From assembly GCF_030345715.1 (NCBI RefSeq), contig NZ_JAUASX010000015.1:55580-119579 (forward strand): DNA of 64,000 bases, read 5' to 3'. The DNA is from Solimonas sp. SE-A11. Its GTDB lineage: Bacteria; Pseudomonadota; Gammaproteobacteria; Nevskiales; Nevskiaceae. The notes below the pieces were generated by a model. That model did no database searches. It was given only the letters and a program-made list of their open reading frames with translations, and was not told the origin of the DNA. This document shows, in pieces, positions 24,531 to 32,840 of this stretch. Both the position numbers and the translations under genes were made by a program. How positions within the stretch are numbered: the stretch's first letter is position 1; each line of letters starts with the position of its first letter.

Positions 24531-25175
24531 GTGAGAAAAGTCTTGGTCAGACGGGGAGTTATCGGGGGTATCCGCCGCAGGGGCAGCGCCATGCTGCTGG
24601 GCCTGCTACTGGCCGCCGCCAGCGCCCAGGCCGCCGAGGTCTACGTCTACCGCGAGCCCGCCGGCACCCGCCTGTTTACCGACCAGCGCGTGCGCGACCC
24701 GGCCTACGTCTTCATCTCCAAGTTCGGCCGCCCCACCGCCTATGTTTCCTGCAAGGGCATCAGCTCCGCCGGCCTGGAGGCGCGCCTGCGCAGCTACGAG
24801 GATCTGATCGTCAAGTACGCCGATCAGCAGGGCGTGGAACCGGCGCTGGTCAAGGCCGTGATGCGCGTGGAGTCGTGCTTCGACCACCGCGCCGTGTCGC
24901 GCGTGGGCGCGCGCGGCCTGATGCAGCTGATGCCCGGCACCGCCGCCGACATGGGCGTGAGCGACAGCTTCGACCCCGCGCAGAACATCCGCGGCGGCGT
25001 CACCTATCTGCGCCTGATGCTAGACCGCTTCGGCAACAACCAGAAACTGGCCCTGGCCGCCTACAACGCCGGCCCCGGCGCGGTGACCAAGCACCAGGGC
25101 GTGCCGCCGTTCAAGGAAACCCAGGCCTACGTCGAGAAGGTGCGATCGCATTACGAGCGCTACCGCTCGAGCTAG
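24531..25175 (+). CDS. Small lytic transglycosylase
   Basis: A 214-residue exported lytic transglycosylase with one SLT domain. VMRVESCFDHRAVS contains the catalytic glutamate, followed by GARGLMQLMPGTAADMGV and LALAAYNAGPGAV. A short N-terminal segment YVYREPAGTRLFTDQ resembles DUF4124. The GTG at 24531 gives a basic n-region before the hydrophobic LLGLLLAAASAQA; the ATG at 24591 is an alternative that lacks positive charge. The stop shares a CTAG palindrome with the convergent LysR gene. Confidence 0.85.
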   Translation: MRKVLVRRGVIGGIRRRGSAMLLGLLLAAASAQAAEVYVYREPAGTRLFTDQRVRDPAYVFISKFGRPTAYVSCKGISSAGLEARLRSYEDLIVKYADQQGVEPALVKAVMRVESCFDHRAVSRVGARGLMQLMPGTAADMGVSDSFDPAQNIRGGVTYLRLMLDRFGNNQKLALAAYNAGPGAVTKHQGVPPFKETQAYVEKVRSHYERYRSS

Positions 25176-26050
25176 CCCGGCTTCAGCTCGGCCAGGAAAG
25201 CCTCCAGCGCCGGACTGTGCCAGGCGCTCTTCAGCAGCACGCGGTACAGCGGCCGCCGGATGCGCAGGCCCTTCACTTCCACCACCCGAAGGATGCCGGC
25301 CTTGAGCTCGGTGCGGGTCGCCTGCGCCGACAGGAAGGCCAGCGCCACGCCGCTGGCCACGGCGTGCTTGATGGCCTCCGTGCTGGCCAGGGTCATCGCC
25401 GGACGCGGGCGGATGCCCTTGGCGGCCAGCGCGCGCTCGGTCACGGCGCGGGTGCCGGAGCCGGGTTCGTGCATCAGCAGCGGGCACTCGGCCAGCGCCG
25501 CCAGCGTCAGCGGACCCGCCGCCGCGAGCGGATGGCGCGGCGCGGCGATCAGCACCAGTTCGTCCTCGGCGTACACGCGGTAATCGAGCTGGTCGCTGCT
25601 GACCACGCCCTCGGCGAAGCCGATGTCGATCTCGCCGGCCAGCAGCTTGGCCTCGATGGCCTGTGTGTTCTCCACCTGCAGGCTCAGCTCCACGCCCGGA
25701 TGGCGCCGGGCAAAGGCCGCCAGCATCTCCGGCAGCATGTAGCCGCCGATGGTGCGGCTGGCACCGATGGCCAGGCGCCCGCGGCCGAGCTGCTGCAGGT
25801 CGCCCAGGGCCTGAGTGGCCTCGGCCTCGATCGCGAACAGGCGGTTGGCATAACCCAGCAGCAGGCGGCCGGCCTCGGTGGGCCGCACGCCGCGCGGCAG
25901 GCGGTCCAGCAGCACCACGCCCAGCGCCCGCTCGAACTCCGCCAGCTGCTTGGAGACCGCCGACTGGCTGATGTGCAGCTCGCGCGCGCCGCCACTGACA
26001 CTGCCGCTGGCGGCCACGGCCTGGAAGATGGCGAGATGGTTGAGATTCAT
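25172..26050 (-). CDS. LysR-family regulator, CysL-like
   Basis: A 292-residue LysR-type regulator. The winged HTH is at residues 1-60 (FQAVAASGSVSGGARELHISQSAVSKQL), and the effector-binding domain contains the pattern GASRTIGGYMLPEMLAAF typical of CysL/CbbR-like members. It is divergent from the ATP sulfurylase gene across 136 bases, which suggests control of sulfate assimilation. That role is inference. Confidence 0.8.
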   Translation of the reverse strand: MNLNHLAIFQAVAASGSVSGGARELHISQSAVSKQLAEFERALGVVLLDRLPRGVRPTEAGRLLLGYANRLFAIEAEATQALGDLQQLGRGRLAIGASRTIGGYMLPEMLAAFARRHPGVELSLQVENTQAIEAKLLAGEIDIGFAEGVVSSDQLDYRVYAEDELVLIAAPRHPLAAAGPLTLAALAECPLLMHEPGSGTRAVTERALAAKGIRPRPAMTLASTEAIKHAVASGVALAFLSAQATRTELKAGILRVVEVKGLRIRRPLYRVLLKSAWHSPALEAFLAELKPG

Positions 26051-26186
26051 GCCGGCCTACATATGTATTAAAGAGAACGATGGCATCTATATATTGCAAT
26101 TTATTTATGGTTCCGTGGGGGCCTACAATGCCGGTCCGGCGCCCGGAATCCCGGTGCCCGCCCCCTCACCCAAGCTGGACACGACC
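26051..26186. promoter_or_regulatory. AT-rich divergent regulatory region, lysR-sat
   Basis: This 136-base gap contains a marked AT-rich core (about 26060-26115, including TATATATTG and ATTTATTTATGG) in otherwise very GC-rich DNA. It is the expected site for LysR operator and divergent promoters. No exact T-N11-A operator was assigned. Confidence 0.4.
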
Positions 26187-27383
26187 ATGATCAAGCCCCA
26201 CGGCTCCGACACCCTGAACCCGCGCTACGTCGCCGACGATGCCCGCCGCGCCGCCCTGCAGAAGGAGGCCGAGGGCCTGCCGAGCCTGCTGCTGAACTCC
26301 GCCGCCGCCGCCAACGCGGTGATGCTCGGCGCCGGCTACTTCAACCCGCTGACCGGCTACATGAACAAGGCCGACGCCCTGGGCGTGGCCAAGGACCTGA
26401 AGACCAGCGCCGGCCTGTTCTGGCCGGTGCCCATCGTCAACCTGACCAAGGAATCCGGCATCAAGGCCGGCAGCCGCATCGCGCTGCGCGACCCCAATGT
26501 CGACGGCAACCCGGTGCTGGCGGTTATGGACGTGCAGGCCGTGGAGAGCGTCAGCGACGACGAGCTGCAGTTCATGGCCAAGGAAATCTTCGGCAACCTC
26601 GACGCCAAGCACCCCGGCGTGCAGACCTTCCTGAACCTGGGCAACACCCTGGTCTCCGGCCCCATCGAGGTGCTGAACTACAGCTACTTCCAGGGCGAGT
26701 TCCCGGAAACCTTCCGCACCGCCGTGGAGATCCGCAACGAGATCCAGCAGCGCGGCTGGAAGAAGGTCGTGGCCTTCCAGACTCGCAACCCGATGCACCG
26801 CGCGCATGAAGAGCTGTGCCGCATGGCACAGGAGCGCCTGCAGGCTGACGGCATCGTCATCCACATGCTGCTGGGCAAGCTCAAGGAAGGTGACATTCCG
26901 GCGCCGGTGCGCGACGCCTGCATCCGCACGATGGTGGACCACTACTTCCCGAAGAACACGGTGATGATCACCGGCTACGGCTTCGACATGCTCTACGCCG
27001 GCCCGCGCGAGGCCGTGCTGCACGCGCTGTTCCGCCAGAACATGGGCGCCAACTACCTGATCGTGGGCCGTGACCACGCCGGCGTGGGCGACTACTACGG
27101 CCCCTTCGACGCGCAGACCATCTTCGACGAGCGCGTGCCCGCCGGCGCCCTGCAGATCGAGATCTTCCGCGCCGACAACACCGCCTACAGCAAGAAGCTG
27201 GGCCGCGTGGTGATGATGCGCGAAGCCCCGGACCACACGCCGGAAGACTTCATCGCCCTGTCGGGCACCAAGGTGCGCCAGATGCTGGGCCAGGGCATCG
27301 CCCCGCCGCCCGAGTTCTCGCGCCCGGAAGTGGCCAAGGTGCTGATGGAGTACTACCAGCTGGAAGACGCCAAGAAAGCCTGA
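26187..27383 (+). CDS. sat: Sulfate adenylyltransferase (ATP sulfurylase)
   Basis: A 398-residue single-chain ATP sulfurylase that makes adenosine 5'-phosphosulfate from sulfate and ATP. The catalytic motif QTRNPMHRAHE is near residue 200, and GRDHAGVGDYYGPF near 295 contacts the nucleotide. The PUA-like N-terminal domain has the LNSAAAANAVMLGAGYFNPLTGYM motif. There is no APS kinase domain. This form differs from the CysDN heterodimer of enteric bacteria. No APS reductase or kinase gene is in the window. A terminator follows. Confidence 0.95.
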   Translation: MIKPHGSDTLNPRYVADDARRAALQKEAEGLPSLLLNSAAAANAVMLGAGYFNPLTGYMNKADALGVAKDLKTSAGLFWPVPIVNLTKESGIKAGSRIALRDPNVDGNPVLAVMDVQAVESVSDDELQFMAKEIFGNLDAKHPGVQTFLNLGNTLVSGPIEVLNYSYFQGEFPETFRTAVEIRNEIQQRGWKKVVAFQTRNPMHRAHEELCRMAQERLQADGIVIHMLLGKLKEGDIPAPVRDACIRTMVDHYFPKNTVMITGYGFDMLYAGPREAVLHALFRQNMGANYLIVGRDHAGVGDYYGPFDAQTIFDERVPAGALQIEIFRADNTAYSKKLGRVVMMREAPDHTPEDFIALSGTKVRQMLGQGIAPPPEFSRPEVAKVLMEYYQLEDAKKA

Positions 27384-27411
27384 AACGGCCGAGGCGGCAA
27401 GCGTTGCAAGG

Positions 27412-27440
27412 GAAAGGGGCCTGCGGGCCCTTTTTCTTTT
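27412..27440 (+). terminator. Rho-independent terminator after sat
   Basis: An AAAGGG...CCCTTT stem, extended by CC/GG with one bulged G, surrounds a short loop and runs into TTTTTCTTTT. It begins 28 bases after the sat stop. Confidence 0.8.
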
Positions 27441-27528
27441 GCCCGCCCGCCGTGTGATCCAGGTCCATGACCGCCGGGCCCGCCAGGCCTATAGTGGCAG
27501 GACTGGGAAACTGCGGGGGCAGATACTC

Positions 27529-28119
27529 ATGAGCGGACCGACATCATCGCGGCTGCTGGCGGCGGGGGCCGCCCTGGCCGCACGCTACACCCTCGAACAG
27601 CTGACACCGGAGAACGTGGCCGACACCACGGGCCTCACGCGCGAGCAGTTCGCGGCGCAGTTCGGCAACCTGGACAGCTACCTGACCGAGATGAACCGGC
27701 AGTTCCTGGATCACATCCTGGACCGCCTGGTGCGCGACGCCGCCAGCACCCCGCCGGGGCTGCCGCGCATGTGCCGCGCCACCGAACTGCAGCTGGACCT
27801 CTGCCTGGAACACCGCAGCCTGCGCCTGCTGCTCAGCGAGGCGCGCCGGGTTCTGCCCGGCATGGCGCAGGCCTTCCACAAGCGCAACCGCACCACGGCC
27901 ATGATGATCGGCGTGGAGCTCAAGTCCCTGGGTTGCCCCAACTCCAATGCCATCGGCCGGGTCTATTGCCAGATGGTGCTGGAAGCCGCGCAGATCGAAT
28001 GCGAAGCAGGCTCGCCGAACCCGGCCTTGCGCCGCGTGCTGGCGGAGTTCCTGGCCAACGCGCTGGCGGCACCGCCGGTGGCCAAGACGGCCAGCGCGCC
28101 GGTGGCGGCGAAGGACTAG
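27529..28119 (+). CDS. TetR-like transcriptional regulator
   Basis: A 196-residue protein with the size and layout of TetR regulators. The N-terminal 50 residues form a helix-turn-helix-like segment (YTLEQLTPENVADTTGLTREQFAAQFGNLDSYL) that is shorter and more divergent than usual; the rest is helical ligand-binding-like. The tail is alanine-rich and disordered. The ATG at 27529 is chosen because the longer frame adds a basic leader. It probably controls neighbouring genes; its ligand is unknown. Confidence 0.55.
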   Translation: MSGPTSSRLLAAGAALAARYTLEQLTPENVADTTGLTREQFAAQFGNLDSYLTEMNRQFLDHILDRLVRDAASTPPGLPRMCRATELQLDLCLEHRSLRLLLSEARRVLPGMAQAFHKRNRTTAMMIGVELKSLGCPNSNAIGRVYCQMVLEAAQIECEAGSPNPALRRVLAEFLANALAAPPVAKTASAPVAAKD

Positions 28120-28252
28120 GCAGGTCAAGGCATACAGGCAGGCCGTGCTGTCACTGCATATTCAGAAGAACTGACTGGAGCGTTCAAGCGCGAACGTGCG
28201 CCTGCAGCGGCTCTTTAGCTTTCATACGCGACGTGGTTGTCATTCTCACTGG

Positions 28253-28807
28253 TCAGCCTTGCCATACTTGCTTGAACGCCAGACCGAACAGTCGGTGTTC
28301 TCTCACGAGCCCCAGAAGGTTCTCCGAACCATCTTCGTGATCTGCGCAAAAAATCCCGAAGGGCTGTGCTTCGATCTTGAACAGCAATCTACGAGGAACG
28401 GCTTCCTTGATGAAAGAATACTGCTCAATGAACAACCGCTTCCCCGAGCCCTGATGAACGAGCCAAGTCGATTCTTTCTCATCCAGGCAAGGCGACAGCC
28501 CCAGCACATTGACGAGAGCTCCGTCTCCTCCGCCCCAGAAAACAGGGAGCAGTTCGCAATAGGCCTCGAGCCTTGGCCCCAACAACTTCCTTGATTCAGA
28601 CCATATCAGCAGATTCCCCGCACCAAAGCTGAATATCTGAGGCACCAAAGCCTTGTCGTTATCAAACTCCGCAGCAATGGGAGTAGTCCATTCGGCCTTT
28701 TTTGAGGAACCGTCCAGGGCCAAGAGCCTCCGGTCATTTACCGAGTCGTCCTGAGGTAAAAGACTTTTAAATCGATCAACCTCAAGTTCTATCTTGTAGA
28801 TTTTCAT
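28253..28807 (-). CDS. Orphan immunity-like protein (Imm11/Imm43-like)
   Basis: A 184-residue protein starting MKIYKIELEVDRFKSLLP. The opening, the tryptophan at W-T-x-P and the C-terminal LGLVREHRLFGLAFKQVWQG resemble DUF1629/Imm11-type immunity proteins of polymorphic toxin systems. This assignment is tentative. Base composition is clearly lower in GC than flanking genes, with AAA, TTT and ATC-rich codon use. No toxin, Rhs or VgrG gene is adjacent, so it would be an orphan. A REP-type palindrome pair lies immediately upstream. Confidence 0.5.
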   Translation of the reverse strand: MKIYKIELEVDRFKSLLPQDDSVNDRRLLALDGSSKKAEWTTPIAAEFDNDKALVPQIFSFGAGNLLIWSESRKLLGPRLEAYCELLPVFWGGGDGALVNVLGLSPCLDEKESTWLVHQGSGKRLFIEQYSFIKEAVPRRLLFKIEAQPFGIFCADHEDGSENLLGLVREHRLFGLAFKQVWQG

Positions 28808-28809
28808 CT

Positions 28810-28899
28810 GATGATCGTAGGGCGGGAAAGCGCAGCGCATCCCGCCTTGTGGATGCTCTCAAGGCGGGATGCGCTGCGCTTTCCCGCCCTACGGTCATC
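28810..28899. repeat. REP-type palindrome pair (BIME-like)
   Basis: Two 40-base arms (28810-28849 and 28860-28899) are reverse complements at 39 of 40 positions, separated by a 10-base loop. Each arm itself contains the palindrome GGCGGGA...TCCCGCC around AAGCGCAGCGCA. Units of this GGCGGGAAAGCG type are common extragenic REP-like repeats in proteobacteria. It fills almost the whole 105-base gap between two low-GC orphan genes. Confidence 0.85.
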
Positions 28900-28912
28900 A
28901 CCCTATCGACCC

Positions 28913-29323
28913 TCAGTCCTTGTCTTCAATCCAGACGCAGAAATATCGCCCATCCTCGCGGGCCACGATGATGCCCGCGGCGAAGGGGGACTCGGTGAGG
29001 GAATCCGAAATCTCTCCATCGAGCCAGTTGCCGTTCGAGTAGTACCGACTCCCGGGCTTGGCATGAGCGGACAGGATCGCGTCCGCCATCTGCTCGGCTT
29101 CGGGCCTGGACATAAGCGGCATCTGGAACGGCAGGTCCTTGTGCAAGAGAGCCGTGAGAATGGCATGAGCCGCCGTCTGATCGTGCTCGCGGAGTTGGCT
29201 GTCATCCGCCTTCAATCCCGCCTGCTCGAGCACCTTGCCCATATCCTGCGAAGGCTCGGAGATGAGCAGGCAGCGGGCATCGCCCGCGCCACGCGCGTCG
29301 ATGATTTCCTGTGAGTCAACCAT
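28913..29323 (-). CDS. Hypothetical protein in low-GC island
   Basis: A 136-residue soluble protein with no recognised domain. Features are an N-terminal MVDSQEIIDARGAGD, a glutamine-rich helix, SRPEAEQMADAIL, and a C-terminal beta-rich half (YYSNGNWLDGEISDSL, FAAGIIVAREDGRYFCVWIEDKD). Size and acidic tail would suit an immunity or antitoxin-type protein, but there is no direct match. GC content is below that of the core genes. Confidence 0.45.
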   Translation of the reverse strand: MVDSQEIIDARGAGDARCLLISEPSQDMGKVLEQAGLKADDSQLREHDQTAAHAILTALLHKDLPFQMPLMSRPEAEQMADAILSAHAKPGSRYYSNGNWLDGEISDSLTESPFAAGIIVAREDGRYFCVWIEDKD

Positions 29324-29409
29324 GAATCCAGCCTTTCGATTGCGTTGATAAGAGTGTTGCCGCTGCGTACATCAGGCAAGAAGACCGTTCCAGACCCTTG
29401 CCATGTCGC

Positions 29410-30306
29410 CTAAGCTCCCTCGCGGATCTTGGCGACAAAATCCTGCAGATACGGCTTCTCCGCCAGGCTCTCCGGCATCGCTGCATACAACTCACAACGC
29501 AGGCCCGATTCCCCCAGCGGCTTGGCCACCACGTAACCCCGCTCCAGATACGCCTGCACGCTCCACGCCGGTAGTGCCGCGATGCCGCGCCCACTGGCGA
29601 CCAGTTGCAGGATCGCCACCGTCAGCTCCGCATTGCGGCGCTTGGGCTTCACGCCGGCGGGGGCGAGGAAGTGGCGCACCACGTCGAGCATGTCGTCGTC
29701 CACCGGGTAGCTGATCAGGGTTTCGCCGGCGAAATCCTCCGGCGCCAGCCAGAGCTTCTGCGCCAGCGGGTGGTGGCGCGACAGGATCGCTACCGTCTCG
29801 TAGGTGAACAGCGGCGCCATGGCCACGCCCGTGCGCGGCGCGGGGCGGTCGTGCACCACGGCGAAGTCGGCCACGCCGGTTTCCACCAGCGAGATCGGCT
29901 CGGCCTGGAAGCCGCTGACCAGGTCCAGTTCCACCTGGGGCCAGTGCTCGCGGAAGGCGTCCATGGCGGGCATCAGCCAGTCGAAGCAGGTGTGGCATTC
30001 CACGGCCACGCGCAGCTGGCCACCCCCGCCGGAAACCCACTGCGCCACCTCACGCTCAGCCTCGGAGGTCAGCTCGCGCACTTCGCGGGCCAGGGCCAGC
30101 AGGCGTGCGCCGGCCTGGGTGAAGCGCAGCGGCTTGGTACCGCGCTCGAACAGGGGCGAGCCGTAATGGCTCTCCAGCAGCTTGAGCTGGTGCGACAGGG
30201 CGGACTGGGTGACGAAGACCCGCTCGGCCGCCTTGGACAGGGATCCGGTGTCGGCCAGGGCCACCAGCGTCTGCAGGTGGCGCATCTCCAAGGGAGACTG
30301 GATCAT
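29410..30306 (-). CDS. metR: MetR methionine regulator
   Basis: A 298-residue LysR-type activator of methionine genes that uses homocysteine as co-activator. The HTH (LADTGSLSKAAERVFVTQSALSHQLKLLE) and the domain motifs RVAVECHTCFDWLMPAMDAF, ETLISYPVDDDMLDVVRHFLAPAGV and RGIAALPAW closely follow E. coli MetR. It is divergent from metE, its classical target, with 94 bases between starts. Confidence 0.93.
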   Translation of the reverse strand: MIQSPLEMRHLQTLVALADTGSLSKAAERVFVTQSALSHQLKLLESHYGSPLFERGTKPLRFTQAGARLLALAREVRELTSEAEREVAQWVSGGGGQLRVAVECHTCFDWLMPAMDAFREHWPQVELDLVSGFQAEPISLVETGVADFAVVHDRPAPRTGVAMAPLFTYETVAILSRHHPLAQKLWLAPEDFAGETLISYPVDDDMLDVVRHFLAPAGVKPKRRNAELTVAILQLVASGRGIAALPAWSVQAYLERGYVVAKPLGESGLRCELYAAMPESLAEKPYLQDFVAKIREGA

Positions 30307-30318
30307 GAATTTCTCTCA
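30306..30318. promoter_or_regulatory. Candidate MetR box
   Basis: TGAATTTCTCTCA matches the MetR consensus TGAA-N5-TTCA with one mismatch. It overlaps the metR start codon and lies 83 bases before metE, compatible with activation of metE and autoregulation. The surrounding gap is AT-rich. Confidence 0.45.
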
Positions 30319-30400
30319 ATAAAACCATTAAAACTACGAGATTGAATCATAGCAGCGACCGGCCGACCATGAGCACCCCTCAAATCAATAGTCTCCAGAC

Positions 30401-32665
30401 ATGTCCCACGCTCATATCCTTGGCTTTCCCCGCATTGGCGCCCGGCGCGAGCTGAAGACCGCCGTGGAGGCCCACTGGCAGGGCCAGCTGAACGAAGCCG
30501 GTCTGCGCGCCGTGGGCCGCGAGCTGCGCAACCGCCACTGGGCGCTGCAGCAGGCCGCTGGCCTGGACTGCGTGACGGTGGGCGACTTCGCCTTCTACGA
30601 CCACCTGCACAACGCCACGGCGCTGTTCTCCGCCGCCCCGGCCCGCTTCGGCCTGGCCGGCCCGGTGGACCTGGCGGGCTACTTCGCCATGGCGCGCGGC
30701 ACGCCGGAGCAGCCGGCGCTGGCGATGAAGAAGTGGTTCGACACGAACTACCACTACCTGGTGCCGGAGGTGGATTCCCACACCACGTTCCGCCTCAACC
30801 GCGACTGGTTGCTGCCGGAACTGCAGGGCGCGCTGGCCGCAGGCCACCGCGCCAAGGTGGTGCTGCCCGGCCCGCTGACTTGGCTGTGGCTGGCCAGCGC
30901 GCCGGCCGGCTTCGACAAGCTCTCGTTGCTGCCGGCGCTGCAGTCGGTCTACGCCGAGCTGGCGGCTGAACTGCGCGCGCTGGGCGTGAGTTGGCTGCAG
31001 CTGGACGAGCCGATCCTGTCGCTGGACCTGCCGGGCGAATGGCTGGCGGCCTACCCGCAGGCCTATGGCGCCATCGCACCCGCGGCCCCGCCGGTGCTGC
31101 TGGCGACCTATTTCGGCAGCGTGGCCGAGCATGCGGCGCTGCTGAAGGCACTGCCGATCGTCGCGCTGCACCTGGACCTGGTCCGCTCACCGCGCCAGCT
31201 CGAGGCCTTCCTGCCGGACTGGCCGCAGGACAAGGCCCTGTCGCTGGGCGTGATCGACGGCCGCAACCTGTGGCGCACGGACCTGGCCAAGGTGCTGGCG
31301 CTGCTGCACCCGGCCAAGGCCCTGCTGGGCGAGCGCCTGTGGATCGCGCCGTCCTGCTCGCTGCTGCACGTGCCGCATGACCTGGCGCGGGAGGCCCAGC
31401 TCGATCCGACCATCAAGAGCTGGATGGCCTTCGCCGCGCAGAAGCTCGACGAGCTGTCGCTGCTCAAGCGCGCCCTGGAGCAGGGCGAGGCGGCCGTGTG
31501 GCGCGAACTGCAGGCCGCGGCTACCGCCATCGAGAGCCGCCGCCAAGCCCCGAGCACCCAGGTGGCCGCTGTGCGCGCCCGCGTCGCCGCGCTGAAGCCG
31601 GCGGATGCCGAGCGTGCCGCACCGTTCGCGCAGCGTATCGCCGCCCAGCAGGCGGTACTGAACCTACCCAAGCTGCCTACCACCACCATCGGCTCCTTCC
31701 CGCAGACCGCCGAGATCCGCGCGGCGCGCGCCGCATTCAAGGCCGGCAAGATCGGCGAGGCCGAGTACACCGCGGCGATGAAGGCCGAAATCAAGCTCTG
31801 CGTGGACAAGCAGGAGCAGTTGGGGATCGACGTGCTGGTGCACGGCGAGCCCGAACGCAACGACATGGTGGAGTACTTCGGCGAGCAGCTCGACGGCTAC
31901 ACCTTCACCCAGTTCGGCTGGGTGCAGAGCTATGGCTCGCGCTGCGTGAAGCCGCCGGTGATTTACGGCGACGTCTCTCGCCCCACGCCGATGACGGTGG
32001 AGTGGTCCCGCTATGCGCAGACCCTGACCGACAAGCCGATGAAGGGCATGCTCAGCGGCCCGCTGACGATGCTGTTCTGGAGCTTCGTGCGCGACGACCT
32101 GCCCAAGCGCGACGTGGCGCTGCAGCTGGCGCTGGCGCTGCGCGACGAGGTGGTGGACCTGGAAGCGGCGGGCATCAAGGTGATCCAGATCGACGAGCCG
32201 ACGATCCGCGAAGGCCTGCCGTTGAAGAAGGCGGACTGGCCGGCGTATCTCGACTGGGCGGTTCAGGCCTTCCGCATCACCGCCGCGGGCGTGCGCAACG
32301 AAACGCAGATCCACACGCACATGTGCTACTCGGAGTTCAACGACATCCTGTCGTCCATCGCGGCGCTGGATGCGGACGTGATCACCATCGAGACCTCGCG
32401 TGCGCGCATGAAGCTGCTGGATGGCTTCGCCGAGTTCCGCTACCCGAACGACATCGGGCCCGGGCTCTACGACATCCACTCGCCGCGCGTGCCCGCGCAA
32501 GCGGAGATGCAGGAACTGCTGCAGCGCGCGCTGAAGGTGGTGCCGGCCGAACGCCTGTGGGTGAACCCGGACTGCGGCCTGAAGACCCGTGGCTGGGCGG
32601 AGACGGAAGCGGCACTGAAGACCATGGTGGCGACGGCCCGCGAGGCGCGGGCGGCGCTGAACTGA
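30401..32665 (+). CDS. metE: Cobalamin-independent methionine synthase
   Basis: A 754-residue enzyme that transfers a methyl group from methyltetrahydrofolate-triglutamate to homocysteine. The N-terminal opening [15 protein letters not shown] is typical. The C-terminal catalytic half has [29 protein letters not shown], and the zinc ligands in [13 protein letters not shown] (His and Cys) and [12 protein letters not shown] (Cys). Length matches the E. coli enzyme. Regulation by the adjacent MetR is expected; the short leader has no riboswitch. Confidence 0.97.
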   Translation: MSHAHILGFPRIGARRELKTAVEAHWQGQLNEAGLRAVGRELRNRHWALQQAAGLDCVTVGDFAFYDHLHNATALFSAAPARFGLAGPVDLAGYFAMARGTPEQPALAMKKWFDTNYHYLVPEVDSHTTFRLNRDWLLPELQGALAAGHRAKVVLPGPLTWLWLASAPAGFDKLSLLPALQSVYAELAAELRALGVSWLQLDEPILSLDLPGEWLAAYPQAYGAIAPAAPPVLLATYFGSVAEHAALLKALPIVALHLDLVRSPRQLEAFLPDWPQDKALSLGVIDGRNLWRTDLAKVLALLHPAKALLGERLWIAPSCSLLHVPHDLAREAQLDPTIKSWMAFAAQKLDELSLLKRALEQGEAAVWRELQAAATAIESRRQAPSTQVAAVRARVAALKPADAERAAPFAQRIAAQQAVLNLPKLPTTTIGSFPQTAEIRAARAAFKAGKIGEAEYTAAMKAEIKLCVDKQEQLGIDVLVHGEPERNDMVEYFGEQLDGYTFTQFGWVQSYGSRCVKPPVIYGDVSRPTPMTVEWSRYAQTLTDKPMKGMLSGPLTMLFWSFVRDDLPKRDVALQLALALRDEVVDLEAAGIKVIQIDEPTIREGLPLKKADWPAYLDWAVQAFRITAAGVRNETQIHTHMCYSEFNDILSSIAALDADVITIETSRARMKLLDGFAEFRYPNDIGPGLYDIHSPRVPAQAEMQELLQRALKVVPAERLWVNPDCGLKTRGWAETEAALKTMVATAREARAALN

Positions 32666-32838
32666 TGGGCTTCGGTTTCGCCAAGCGCAGCCATGACGCG
32701 GCGAAGGACGCCGCCCGGGAGGAAACCCGGGCGGCGGACCCGCTGACTCGCTTCGCCTACGTGGAGCCCACGGAAGAGGACGAACCCGAGACACACCGGC
32801 ACGGCGAATCCTGCGCCTGCCGCCTGCGTGGAGAATGA
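32665..32838 (+). CDS. Small ORF between metE and glyA
   Basis: A possible 57-residue protein. Its ATG overlaps the metE stop (TGATG) and its own stop precedes glyA by 2 bases, so it would be translationally coupled on both sides. The N-terminal part is basic and alanine-rich; the acidic middle EPTEEDEPE is followed by [11 protein letters not shown], whose two histidines and two cysteines could bind metal. No family was recognised. Conservation in relatives would be needed to prove it is real. Confidence 0.45.
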   Translation: MGFGFAKRSHDAAKDAAREETRAADPLTRFAYVEPTEEDEPETHRHGESCACRLRGE

Positions 32839-32840
32839 TC

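Noticed and set aside
29316-29400. C-terminal remnant of a toxin upstream of the low-GC gene
   Set aside because: Only about 25 codons are open and nothing in them is recognisable.
30307-30400. Riboswitch (SAM or B12) before metE
   Set aside because: The gap is only 94 bases and contains none of the conserved blocks; MetR control explains it.
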